This document shows, piece after piece, positions 9,501 to 18,800 of a stretch of 64,000 nt of DNA. A program made the translations under genes and the position numbers. How positions within the stretch are numbered: the first letter of the stretch is position 1; every line of letters starts with the position of its first letter. This DNA comes from Arbacia lixula (Eukaryota > Echinodermata > Echinoidea > Arbacioida > Arbaciidae): the NCBI GenBank assembly GCA_963669155.1, contig OZ022591.1, forward strand, positions 10,464,081 to 10,528,080. The letters run 5' to 3'. Under the pieces are notes generated by a model. The model was not told where the DNA came from. It searched no databases and was given only the letters and a program-made list of their open reading frames with translations.

Positions 9501-12460
9501 TTGCATCTGTTTGTATAGAGTGCTGAAGTGCGACATAATTTGAGCATATTGTCAAGACAACTGGTTCTAAACTATGTGGCTAGAGCAGCGGTGATTTCTT
9601 TTTAGAACAGCAAGCTCATAAGACAACACCACTTTGGTACACTATCCACTCCATGTAAAGGTATTTTGATATAATGGGTGGCATACTTCCCCCCCCCCCC
9701 CCCCCATGATACGAGATGGTGCACATATACAGAGCTGTCAACCAGTACAGGCTTTCAATAGTTTGTACTGAAAATAAACATGAATACTGAAAGTTGTGGT
9801 GGAAGTACTGAATCTTTGCAACCAAGTTTATTTGTAGTCTATTTTCTCATCAGAATATTGTTAAAAATCACAAATAAGGCTTTGAAGTTGGCAGCTGTGC
9901 ATGTATACTGAAACAAAAGCTATGATTATAACATTGCTCACAGTTCTACCAGCTGTGGTGAAGGTAGGCCTTTTAAACCATTATGAATTACCTTTACTGC
10001 TGTACTTAACTAACATCTCTGTTATAGTGGATGTCAATTTTTTAGGTAGGAGCCTGTATTGAGACACTGGGGACAAATTCACATTCATTTGATAATCTTG
10101 TCCCCATTTCCCTTTCTCGACCTCAAACAGAAGAGCTACGAGTACCTGGACAAGCGAGTGGAGCGATGCCGCATGATCATTCAGGAGGCCAAGCTGAGGG
10201 CTAAGGGTCACATGACAGAGTCTGCGGGCAACAGCGCAGCAGGAACTCCCAGCAGCTTCTCACCACACACATCCAGACCAAGTAAGTCTGCTCAACTGCA
10301 ATATTTTGGTCATTTAAAGACAGCCCGTCCCTTTTTCAGATCACCACAAAACCATCGAAACATTGACAAAACATAAAGAGAAGTGTTAGCAAGCTGTATA
10401 TTCATAATTTTAAACTGATACGTAGTGTAAAATTCAAATAATGCACGTAAACAACGTTTTATTAATAGTTTTTACCTCAGGCTCTTAGCAGCTTGTGTTG
10501 AAATATCTGCTTTATTGATTAATCTGTTTATTAAATTATGAAACGCATTATGAAAAAAAATATTGTTGTATAGAAGGAATCATCTCCAAAGTTTGGTAAT
10601 TTCTGACAAAATCAGGATTTCATACATCCGTAATAACCACATAGATAATGTAACAAAGACTAATACTTTTTTCGTAGTACGAAAAAAGTCGGTTTGAAAT
10701 TTAACGGCTGAAATTTTTACATGTACAGAAAGCTTCAACATGCTATGTTCTTAGAAATGGTCTTGAATCACACTTTCTTCAATTTATGATCGTGAGAGAC
10801 GATTTCAAATTTTAAGCTTGCAAAAGGGACCGACAATCTTTAAATGTCATTTTCAAAGTTCAACTTCATGTTCATACATGCATTCAAATGTTTATTATGG
10901 TTGCATCATTTTGAACTGAACACAAATATTATTGACTCTTCACTAGTCATGTATAATGCACAAGATAATTAGTAGGCAAAGAAGCCATTGCAAATGATTA
11001 TTCAATGATGATAATCTGCTTTTATATAGTGCTCTCCTAGTACAAAGTATTACCTAAAGCACTTGGATATTACCCTGGCTTTAGCCAAGTCGGCAACTAT
11101 GAAGCACTAGAGGCAAGTTGATCTAATTAGAGAGTAATTCCTGCCAGGTAACCATTTACTACACTTGGGTTGAGAGGGAAAAACACCTTGTCCAAAGGCT
11201 AGAACCTAGGATCTCTCTGGGAGAGTCGAGAGCTCGCACCACCATACCACAGTGCCCTCACTTGATGGACAGTTATTCACTCTACCTCACTCTCTATCCC
11301 CTCCCGCAGATTCGCCCAAGGCTAACCATGAATCACCAGGCCTGCCCAAGATGTACAAGTCCAACTCTAATGCGGTCAAGGAGGAGCCCAACTCTGGGTC
11401 GGCAGGCAGCACAAAGAGCAGGTAAGATGCCCTTTTAAGTCTTTATGTGCAAGCGGTCTATTTTGTGGCTATTAATGCACACAAATATCATTGAGCAGAT
11501 TTTGATCTGGCTCTGGAATGGTTAACCTCCCACGTGTGTGTCAGGACTTTCAGATGTAAACATTATTTTGGGCAGCTCCTGTCAAGGCTGAACGATGACT
11601 TGCATGGTACCCCATGCTTTTCTGTTCACTCCTTCTAATATCTGACCGCATGTCTGGATCGGAAGATTTCAAATAGTGCCCATCAGTTGCATGGTTTATA
11701 CGGTTTACTGCAGAATGGGGAAAGAGAGAGTGAGAGAAAAGGAGAAAGAGACACAGAGACAGACCTGAATCAGAGGTATTCATGAAACATGTAAAAAATA
11801 TGTCAGATTTCAGTATGGACATGGTTGATTGTTTGTATGTCTAGACCATTACACGAATAGTCACCAACTTAATAAAAAAGGACAACCAGAAATTAGTAAT
11901 TGATTACCTTGTTTCTTTCCAGGGAAAACGGCAAGGTTGACAAGCATAAACGAAGCCCCTCCACATCGGCATCAAGTGGCAGCCACTCCTCGAGCCGTGA
12001 CCGAAGATCGGAGAGCCGGGATACCCCGTCGGATCACCACTCCTCCCGTGAGCGCAGCTCCCGCAGTCGCAGCGCCTCTCCGCATGCCGGCAGCCGGAAA
12101 CGCCCGTCGAGCAACAAGCGCACCAAGCGGGAAGACCACAAGCGCAGCCGGCGTGACCGCTCGGCCAGCCCCAAGCACCGCCACCACAAGCGCAAGCGCA
12201 GCCGCACCCCGCCCCGAGGCTACAGCAGCAGGAGCCGGTCACGGTCCCGCAGCCGATCCCGCGAGCGCAGCAGACACCACAAGCACCACTACAGCCCCTA
12301 CAACGAGCCGGCCAAGGAGTCATCGCACACCAGGCATAAGAGCAGGAACAAGCACCGCAGAGATAGGTCGCGCACCAGGTCACGGTCACCCATCTCCCGC
12401 TCTCACAAATCTAAGAAAGACTCGAGTCGCAGCCACTCCAACGACAGGAGGCGCAGGTGA
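298..12460 (+). CDS. CCNL1: Cyclin L (CCNL1/CCNL2 family), complete, 10 coding exons
   Basis: Cyclin L pairs with CDK11 (and CDK12/13 in some systems) and acts in the nucleus in pre-mRNA splicing and transcription. Coding exons: 298-504, 1399-1473, 1938-2047, 2425-2545, 3078-3142, 8816-8915, 9358-9462, 10131-10281, 11310-11421, 11923-12460. They join in frame to about 527 residues, close to human cyclin L1. Residues about 15-260 form the two cyclin folds, with family blocks such as [26 protein letters not shown] and NYMNDSLRT. Residues about 262-348 are a linker and 349-527 an Arg/Ser-rich domain. The 298 ATG has G at -3 and +4; an in-frame ATG at 262 has a poorer context and would add 12 residues. 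All introns are GT-AG except intron 4 (GC-AG). A single invertebrate cyclin L cannot be assigned to L1 rather than L2. Confidence 0.95.
1399..1473 (+). CDS. CCNL1: Cyclin L coding exon 2
   Basis: Residues 70-94 of the cyclin core ([19 protein letters not shown] region), phase 0 at both ends, with acceptor GACTGCAG and donor GTGAGT. The block is almost identical to the vertebrate protein. Confidence 0.93.
1938..2047 (+). CDS. CCNL1: Cyclin L coding exon 3
   Basis: Residues 95-130, beginning [19 protein letters not shown], part of the first cyclin fold. The exon ends in phase 2 at a GTAAGT donor. Confidence 0.93.
2425..2545 (+). CDS. CCNL1: Cyclin L coding exon 4
   Basis: Residues 131-171, ending VHVKHPHK, the family signature at the end of the first cyclin fold. 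The conserved continuation MIVMYL in the next exon fixes the junction at AAG|GCAAGT, so the donor is GC rather than GT. The acceptor is TTATTACAG. Confidence 0.92.
2546..3077 (+). other. GC-AG intron (cyclin L intron 4)
   Basis: The donor AAG|GCAAGT matches the consensus of efficient GC-AG introns, and the acceptor is ACTGAAG. No GT at the boundary keeps the conserved protein sequence in frame. The intron contains the hairpin at 2648-2710. Confidence 0.8.
2648..2710. repeat. Short imperfect hairpin in cyclin L intron 4
   Basis: The 21-base arms at 2648-2668 and 2690-2710 (ATAAAGACCA...GGAA and its complement) pair with only a few mismatches across a 21-base loop. It may be a small MITE or a structured intronic RNA. 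Confidence 0.55.
3078..3142 (+). CDS. CCNL1: Cyclin L coding exon 5
   Basis: Residues 172-192 ([14 protein letters not shown] region), start of the second cyclin fold. It ends in phase 2 (TG of a Trp codon) at a GTGAGT donor. Acceptors in the following 5.7-kb intron that begin with A would therefore create a TGA codon immediately. Confidence 0.92.
3143..8815 (+). other. Large cyclin L intron 5
   Basis: The 5.7-kb intron splits the second cyclin fold. It holds a GC-rich patch at about 4780-5060, two exon-like stretches beginning at 5889 and 6461 behind plausible acceptors, a tandem duplication at 7649-7812 and a 14-C run at 8413-8426. I see no transposon protein. The remainder is ordinary AT-rich intron. 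Confidence 0.7.
7649..7812. repeat. Two-copy tandem duplication, 91-bp period
   Basis: The copies start at 7649 and 7740, share about 29 identical leading bases (CCTTTGCAGTTGGAAGTTCA...) and end in a similar GACATTTTTCCAGCC. The second copy is shorter by an internal deletion. Confidence 0.8.
8816..8915 (+). CDS. CCNL1: Cyclin L coding exon 6
   Basis: Residues 193-226 ([18 protein letters not shown] region) of the second cyclin fold. The acceptor is TTCTTTCAG, the donor is GTAAGT, and the exon ends in phase 0. Confidence 0.93.
9358..9462 (+). CDS. CCNL1: Cyclin L coding exon 7
   Basis: Residues 227-261, starting [13 protein letters not shown] and ending LKLYTRKI, the last helices of the cyclin core. 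Phase 0 at both ends with standard splice sites. Confidence 0.93.
9689..9705. repeat. Poly(C) run, 17 bases
   Basis: Uninterrupted C run in cyclin L intron 7. It is one of at least eight such runs of 14 or more G or C bases in the window. Confidence 0.9.
10131..10281 (+). CDS. CCNL1: Cyclin L coding exon 8
   Basis: Residues 262-311, beginning [15 protein letters not shown] and running into a Ser/Thr/Gly-rich linker. It matches the conserved helix after the cyclin core (QEAKLRAKG). It ends in phase 1 at a GTAAGT donor. Confidence 0.92.
10318..10839. mobile_element. TTAA-flanked MITE, copy 1 (522 bp)
   Basis: Both ends are bounded by TTTAAA. The inverted ends read AGACAGCCCGTCCCTTTT on the left and AGATTGTCGGTCCCTTTT on the complement of the right end. 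A second element with matching ends lies at 37542-37852. TTAA target duplications are typical of piggyBac and Kolobok-type transposons. No transposase is encoded, so it is non-autonomous. Confidence 0.65.
10985..11270 (-). mobile_element. tRNA-derived SINE, degraded
   Basis: On the minus strand a tRNA-like head with a B-box-like GGTTCTAGCC at about 11205 precedes a body with TGGTTACCTGGCAGG and a tail reading AGAGCACTATATAAAAGC then ATTATCATCATTG. This layout resembles deuterostome tRNA-SINEs. The family assignment is from memory; the element lies wholly in cyclin L intron 8. Confidence 0.55.
11310..11421 (+). CDS. CCNL1: Cyclin L coding exon 9
   Basis: Residues 312-348 ([17 protein letters not shown] region), a Ser/Pro/Lys-rich linker containing VKEEPNS, which resembles the KEEP motif at the same place in vertebrate cyclin L1. 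It ends in phase 2. Confidence 0.88.
11923..12460 (+). CDS. CCNL1: Cyclin L coding exon 10: RS domain and stop
   Basis: Residues 349-527 and a TGA stop. The whole Arg/Ser/His/Lys-rich tail lies in one exon. It has many RS and SR dipeptides ([15 protein letters not shown] near the middle), His/Lys blocks and a basic DRRRR end. RS domains target proteins to nuclear speckles and are phosphorylated on serine. The exon is far more GC-rich than its flanks, and because of this biased composition other frames on both strands are also open. Confidence 0.93.
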
Positions 12461-13193
12461 CGAACGCTGCTTCTAGTGCCTTAGAATTCTAGCAGAAGTT
12501 CATCCCTGTATGGTATCCTTGAAAGAAACAAAATTGTTATATCACAGTACCTATTTTAAATGAAAGTTAAATGTGACAATATGATTACGAGCTGCTCAGG
12601 AGAATTATATGTTTCAGTTGAATACATGGAATTCTGTTAAATTGTAAACTGAATTTTCATAACATGATGCCAATTTGTATTAACAATGTACCAATTTGCT
12701 TTGAAAACATGACTTATAATTTAATAATTTTGTCCATTTAGACTTTGATTACTTTGTAGGTCTAGCAGTGTTGTGAGCTCATAGGCTCAGTATTAGTGTC
12801 CACTGTATGCACTCTGATTGTACTTAAAGTATCAACTGATCAAGTGTAATGTGCACATTTTGTGAGCGACCAACATCTGACCATGTAATGGACCATCTGC
12901 TAAGTTTCAAGAATATTCAAGAATTGTTAAGAAGGATTTTGATGTAGCTTTCACTGGCTGATGTATCTCTGTCATTTATTTTCTACAGCTTTTCGTTTCC
13001 CCATTTTTTTTTTATTTGTGGTAATAACTAGTATTGTTGAAATGGCCTGTAGCAACTGAAGTGCCGATTCTGTCACTGAGTACTTTGTTAGAATGCAGTA
13101 TACCAAAGTTCCATGTTGTAGACGTGCCATTTGTATCATTGCTAATATTAGCAGTGAAGCTAGACTATTTTAGACATTTAACTAAACATCCGA

Positions 13194-13338
13194 CCAGGGC
13201 CTTGTGTTTTCAACTATTGCAACTTACCATTGATGGTATTTGCCATACCAACAGCAGTGAAGCTGAAAACCTATTGGCTGCTACCAATGGTAGTTACCAT
13301 GAATGGTAAGTTACAACAATTGCAACACGGTCCAGGGC
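13194..13338. repeat. Foldback element in the cyclin L 3' UTR
   Basis: Inverted arms centred on GCAACTTACCATT (about 13219) and AATGGTAAGTT (about 13303), extending outward to CCAGGGCC and GTCCAGGGC. The arms are about 45 bases with mismatches. It resembles a small hAT-like MITE, and if transcribed it would form a long hairpin. Confidence 0.6.
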
Positions 13339-13550
13339 AAAAAATAGATATGCTCGCCCTGAGCCCTAATGTTTTCTTTTCACTGCATCCCACTGAAGAT
13401 TCTAACCACCTTACTTGTTGATTGTACATCTCATCGCAATGCACTTTCTGAGACTCTTATGGAAAGCCTTCTTTATGTACTGTACGTGTTAATACTTTTT
13501 CCAAACATTGAAATACAACTTTTTGATGGCTTGCCTATCCCTGTTTTATT

Positions 13551-13577
13551 GGGGGGGGGGGGGGGGGGGGGGGGGGG
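13551..13577. repeat. Poly(G) run, 27 bases
   Basis: 27 consecutive G, followed by TCGTGGGGGAAGGG. In cyclin L mRNA this could form a G-quadruplex. Run length may be uncertain in an assembly. Confidence 0.9.
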
Positions 13578-14806
13578 TCGTGGGGGAAGGGTAGCTGTGC
13601 AGAAAAAAAGGTGCAGCTACTGCTGTATTACTGATATTTCAGTATTAGCAGGGGAAGTTTTTACTATACCATGGACATAATACCCAAGCAAAACTGACTT
13701 CTCCTTGAAAGATATGTATTACCTTTTTTTTTTCGAATTGTGATGTAAGCAAATATCCATGTCAAGTCTCATGAAAAACAAGTTTCAATATGTTAACAGT
13801 TCAAATATATATGACTTGTTCATGTGAAATGTTGTAATCATTATTGTTATTGAAGACATTCCTCTACCACACATGTTAATACATGCTGTTTTGTTTCATT
13901 TTTTTAATACTTTTTTTTTGTATTTCAAGGTTTAGGGCTGATTTTCTATGTTTGTTTAACCTTTTTATCCTTTTGCCCCCTGAACTTGGATGAAGACATT
14001 ACAACTGAGGGTTATCAGAGTATGTGCAAACTAAATGATTTAACAAAATACATGTAATTGTTGAGTTAAACACAACACTGATGTGTTGAAGCAAGCAATG
14101 AAATGCCGATCAGGTTAAAGATACTAGTTTCTTCCTTTTTGTCTTTCTGGCATAAATAATTGCAATTCATCAAATCTTGGAATCATTTATTGGGACAGGT
14201 CTATCGATGCAAACATTTAGGTATATCTGAACAATTGCCAGCAGATCAAATAAAAAAGGGAAAACACATTAAAATTGTGAAACAGCGAGGTATCCTGTGA
14301 TCTCATTTGTATAAATAATGATTAGTTATGTGCTGTTCAAAAAACAGCTAGGATCCTGTGCATATTGAAGAATTTGATTTCTTCTAGGATATATGTTTCT
14401 AATCTTGCATTATTTGGAGATTTAGTAGTGTTGAATTTGAAGGGTAGCGTATATAGCTCCTGTTAGGGGTTTTCTTTTTCTGTAAACAAAGCAGATTTAT
14501 GCTAGCTTTTGAAAAAGAAATATGCATTGCTCAAATTCTGATTGTAAGGAGTTGTAACAACCTTCAAAATTATCAGCAATGCCTTTTTGTTATGCTCATC
14601 CATCCAAGGTTGCCGTATAGTTTATTTTGTTAGAATTTAATTGATATGTCATGTGACGATGCCTTTAGAGGCCCATAGACCCTAATGTAATTTGCTTTCT
14701 GAGGTTTATGTATATGACCCGGTTTTTAGTATCATTTATGTTTTTGTGAAGTGGAGATGTTGAGATCAGGTATTATTCACGAATTTGTAATGTTTTTGCT
14801 TTTTGT

Positions 14807-14812
14807 AATAAA
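14807..14812 (+). terminator. Candidate poly(A) signal AATAAA for cyclin L
   Basis: An AATAAA hexamer followed within 30 bases by T-rich sequence and later by a GT-rich stretch (14941-14970). It is the best cleavage-site candidate downstream of the stop codon. Confidence 0.5.
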
Positions 14813-14830
14813 ACTATTGACTTTTTGTCA

Positions 14831-15574
14831 TGAAACAAAGTGAAAAAAAAGTTGTGATTTTTGCCATCATTATGGCTCTACTGACCTGTGATGAGAGAGA
14901 GGGATATTTGGCAACTTTGAAAGTTATACATATAATTCATGTTTTTGTGTGTGTGTTTGTTTGTGTGAATGCATGTGTTTGTCTTAATGCACCCATTTCA
15001 ACTAATGTGTCTGCAGGTGATGCCAATGCATGAGGTAAATCATCTGTGTAATCGGTGTATCCCATAATATTCCAACATTCTTGGCTTACCATTGCATACA
15101 ACATAGCCTGGCTTCCAGGCCGTTTGACATTTTAATTCAAACTGAAAAAAGGTCTCATATTTTATGACCAGTCACTGTATTATTATTGTTTTTTTCTCAG
15201 CTGCAGAAGAATAAGCATGTTCATACTTGCAATGTGCGCATGACCAGATTATTACTGGTAATGATAATAATAAAATACGAATGACCTCAGGCTTACTAAA
15301 CATATTCAAATTTTATGCATACCAGTTTAACAAAGGTTGCCCCTGACAAAGTGGATTCCAAGTACAGAAATACCATTGTTAGGTACAGGTTAATGGAATA
15401 ACTTGTTATTAGGCCCTGAGGGAAGAAACATTCATAAATTTGACTACCCCGGTACATTAGTAAACCGGTCTGTTGTACCACTCACAGAGTAAAATGGAAA
15501 TTCCATTGATAGTGGACCACGTTTATACCCATTATAGTGCAGATATGACAACAGCGATTCATCTCTGAGAAGGT
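14831..15574. other. Intergenic stretch with a dispersed repeat
   Basis: A GT-rich tract at 14941-14970 and a repeat piece at 15104-15172 (next entry). The rest shows no coding or RNA signal. Confidence 0.6.
15104..15172. repeat. Dispersed repeat also found at 55144-55200
   Basis: TAGCCTGGCTTCCAGGC, GTTTGACAT and a following ACTGAAAAA are shared with 55144 onward in the same order. The palindromic GCCTGGCTTCCAGGC suggests a MITE end. Confidence 0.6.
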
Positions 15575-15981
15575 AGTGAAAGACCCGGGGTACGGGCCGT
15601 CGTACGGGGGTTGCAACGGTTTGCGGACGGCGTCATGTCGAACAAACACGTGGGTACACGTCATCAGTTCGTCGGGGAGATGGGAAGATCGTTGCTGCTG
15701 TCGTGGCGGAGACGGCCGAATAGCGTGCACCATGCGTTGAAGTCTGTGGATGTAGTCGGTGGCGTCGATGACGTCGGGAGTAGGCGGTCCGTCCACAAAT
15801 TGACCAGGTAGGCGAAGCGTCGTGCCGTATACGAGTTCAGCCGGAGAGTGCCCGACGTCTTGCTTGATCGTGGTCAGAATGGAAAGCAAAACTAGCGGCA
15901 AACTCTCGGTCCATACCACATGATGACGGGCTTCGAGAGACGATTTCAGTTGGCGGTGGAAGCGTTCTACCATCCCGTTAG
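15575..15981 (-). pseudogene. Gypsy integrase C-terminal fragment
   Basis: Starts ANGMVERFHRQLKSSLEA and continues through a conserved SPAELVYGTTLRLPG, the end of the integrase core and its C-terminal region. The gypsy similarity fades at about 15575, where unrelated sequence begins. It is the downstream half of an integrase split by the insertion at 15982-17327. Confidence 0.85.
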
Positions 15982-17327
15982 CGATTTTTTTTTTCCGTGA
16001 TGTTAACGCGTCACATCGGCTAATTTTATTCCTCAGAGCGACTTGATTGCAGGCCGTTGTCGATATAGGTAGGCAGTACGCATGCGCGTGGACTTCCATA
16101 CATGATCGCCGAATGCAGTGTGCACATAGACTCTAGAGGTGGATGAAATGAAGCTTTATATGTACATCTAGCTCTCGGATGCATTGGTAGATCTTGCAAT
16201 CTATGGAATTCCATACTTTATCTATGTATTTAAAATTGTTCACCTTATACATATGTAAATCCATTTGTCTTAACTGACTGGGTAGAACAACACATGCAGG
16301 AGTCATAAATATGTGTAGATCAAGATCTATGCTTTTCTGAGTAGACTCCAGACTCTAAGAATAATGTGATTGCCCATAATATTCTCACTTCAAAATATCT
16401 GGTCTAGCTAGGCCCTAGATCTAGATTCTAGGTCTATATTGCAATCAGACAAGTACTGAATCATGTTAAATTGTGTGCATACTCAGCATGGATACTTTCC
16501 TCCAAGATCTAGGTGCGAAGACTAGTCTATATTACTCAAGGGGGGGGGGGGGGCACATTGTGCACCCTACCAAACTATTATGGGCCATCTCTATATATCT
16601 AAATGCTCTGATCATTTTCCCTCAAACTTGGTGACTCTTCCTAAAATTTATTCATGAACATTTTAATGCCGCATTTCCATGGATATGGAAACCACAAATT
16701 GACAGTCATGTTTGCAAAGACAAAGGTCAAAGTTGAAAATGATAAACTTCAAATTTTGCATGCCATTAATTAACACGCGTTTTAATGATGTCTATGAACT
16801 TAATTAGTCTTAGAATTATGACGGTTTCGTCTTGTCTAGGGTTAAGTTAAGTTACTAGGTCTAGTGTTAGTTGTTACTTTTAAGAAATTCAATTCATATC
16901 ATAATGTAGTCTAACTTTAGAAGTAACATGCAAAATTGCTCTCTACAGTAACATGTTAACTTGTTACTGTTAGTAGACTCTTCTAAGTTAAGACCGAGTC
17001 CTGTGGCTGTGACTAGAATAGAGTAATTTATGATTATGATTATGAATCGAATTTCTTATGACTATGATTTAGAATCCGTTGAGGAATTGAGGCACCCTCA
17101 CATCCAGTTTCAGACATGGTATTGCTGTACATAGCTCAGCTGAATAATGCATACTCTACACGTACGTAGCAGTGCAGAGTAGCAAGCGCTGTAGGTAGTA
17201 GTGCAATTCGCATGCATATCGCATATTGGCATATCGCGCGCAGACCAGACGTGGTCTTTATTCAAGACGCCAAGAAAATGCGAATTGACAGTTGTGACGC
17301 GTTAACATCACGGAAAAAAAAAAATCG
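15982..17327. mobile_element. DNA transposon (1.35 kb) nested in the gypsy integrase
   Basis: The ends are inverted repeats of about 35 bp: CGAT(10)CCGTGATGTTAACGCGTCACA at the left and its complement, with 11 A, at the right. CATCCCGTTAG occurs on both sides (15971-15981 and 17328-17338) as an 11-bp target duplication, and removing one copy plus the element rejoins the integrase motif AYHPxANGMVERF. No transposase is visible, so it looks non-autonomous. The length of the target duplication is closest to Mutator-like elements; that assignment is tentative. Confidence 0.82.
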
Positions 17328-17865
17328 CATCCCGTTAGCGCATGGATGGTAGGCGGTAGTACGGATGCGTCGTACACCGAGCAATTGTCATGAGCGATGA
17401 GAACAGCGCGGATTCGAATAGGCGTCGTCAGTGGTGATCGTCGACGGAGTGCCATAGTGCGCTATCCAGTGCGTGACGAGCGTGCGAGCGACGGTGTTGG
17501 CTGTGATGTCAGCGATAGCTAGGCGACTGCGTTGTCCGCCCCTTTGACATGCCGGATATCTGCCGTGGATTGGGAAATGAAATCCAAATGTCGAATTTCG
17601 CGCGGCGAATATCGATCTTGCTTTACCGATAGTGCATGGGTGAGGGGTTTGTGATCTGTTAGGACTTGAAAATCACGCCCCTCAACAGCATGGCGAAAAT
17701 GGCGAATCGTGAGATATATTGCGAGCAATTCTCTCCCAAAAGTACGATACCGTGTTTCCGCTGATTTGAGCTTCTGAGAGAAGAATGCGATGGGCTGCCA
17801 GTCATTGCCGATCCGCTACTGTAAAACACCCCCAATCGCGACGTCGGACGCGTCGACGACAACAT
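17328..17865 (-). pseudogene. Gypsy RNase H fused to a truncated integrase
   Basis: RNase H motifs (IRHFRHAVEGRDFQVLTDHK, then PREIRHLDFISQ and HVKGADNAVA) are followed at once by ITANTVARTLVTHWIA and GTPSTITTD of integrase. The zinc-binding domain and first part of the catalytic core are missing. Frameshifts follow before the AYHP motif. Confidence 0.85.
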
Positions 17866-18641
17866 TCAGCGGGGCGCCTTGTTGAGGGTGGGTCAGCATG
17901 GTAGCCCGTGCAAGGGAACGTTTGACCTCTTCAAAGGCGTGAAGCGCATGCTCCGAAAGATGGAAAGAACGCGTGTTCTTCGACTTCAGCAGTTCATTGA
18001 GCGGGTGGACGATGTCGGCACAGTGAGGGATAAATCGGTGGTAGAAATTCACCAACCCCAAGAAGGCTCTCAGCTGGCGCACAGACGTGGGCAGAGGGAA
18101 ATCGCGGATCGATGTGACCTTGCTCTCGAGTGGCCGGATGCCCTCGTGGTCGACGCGGTGACCGAGGAACTCGAGCGAGGTCACACCAAACTCGCACTTG
18201 GCAGGATTGATCACGACGCCGTAACCTGCCAACCGATCGAAAAGGGCGCGGATATGATGCTCGTGGGCCTCCATGCTGTCACTGGCGACGAGGAGCTCGT
18301 CGATGTAGGCGTAGCAGAAGTCGAGTCCGCGCGTGACCTCGTCGATGAATCGTTGAAACGAGACCAAAAGCCATCCGAGTAAACTCGAATAATCCGAACG
18401 GTGTCGTAACCGCGGTCTTGTGGATGTCGGCTGCCTCAATGGGGATCTGGTGGTAAGCGCGGACGAGATCGATCTTTGAAAACACCGTTTTGTCTGCCAG
18501 CATCACCGCAAAATCGTGAATATGCGGGATGGGGTATCGATCCGGGCGTGTGATAGCGTTGAGCGCTCGATAATCACCACAGGGCCGCCAATCACCCTCC
18601 GTACGTTTCGGCACCGGGCGGATGATGCCGAACTCCATCAT
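17816..18641 (-). pseudogene. Gypsy reverse transcriptase, frameshifted
   Basis: It covers the fingers ([20 protein letters not shown]), the active-site region ([10 protein letters not shown]) and the connection (FLGLVNFYHRFIPHC). The catalytic box reads YIDE rather than the usual YIDD. A short deletion and frameshift near 18375 split the domain into two overlapping frames. Confidence 0.9.
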
Positions 18642-18800
18642 GTGATCGAATTCAGCACGGGCGATTGCGAGCTTGTCAGGCGCAAGACGTCGCGGGCGCT
18701 CGATATATGGTGCGTTACCGAGTGTCGGATGGCGGTGTCGGTGAAGTTCGTCCTGGTGATCGTGGGGTAATCGGCCAAGATGTCGTTGAATTTCGTCGAG

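Larger units (their letters stand above)
12461..14830 (+). other. Probable cyclin L 3' UTR
   Basis: About 2.35 kb of AT-rich sequence between the stop codon and a good AATAAA at 14807. It contains a foldback at 13194-13338 and a 27-base G run at 13551. No further coding signal is seen. A shorter UTR is possible, since another AATAAA lies near 14250. Confidence 0.55.
15575..18800 (-). mobile_element. Ty3/gypsy retrotransposon remnant, deleted and interrupted
   Basis: Reading from 18800 downward on the minus strand, pieces of reverse transcriptase, RNase H and integrase appear in the gypsy order. The copy is dead: it has several frameshifts and stops, a deletion joins RNase H directly to the middle of integrase near 17515, the active-site aspartate doublet is altered, and a DNA transposon sits in integrase at 15982-17327. 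No LTRs, gag or protease could be found. GC content is higher than the flanks. Confidence 0.88.

Noticed and set aside
11904-12476. Long open frames of 161-179 codons in other frames of the RS exon, on both strands
   Set aside because: They arise from the biased GC-rich codon composition of the RS domain. The cyclin L frame is supported by exon joining and family similarity.
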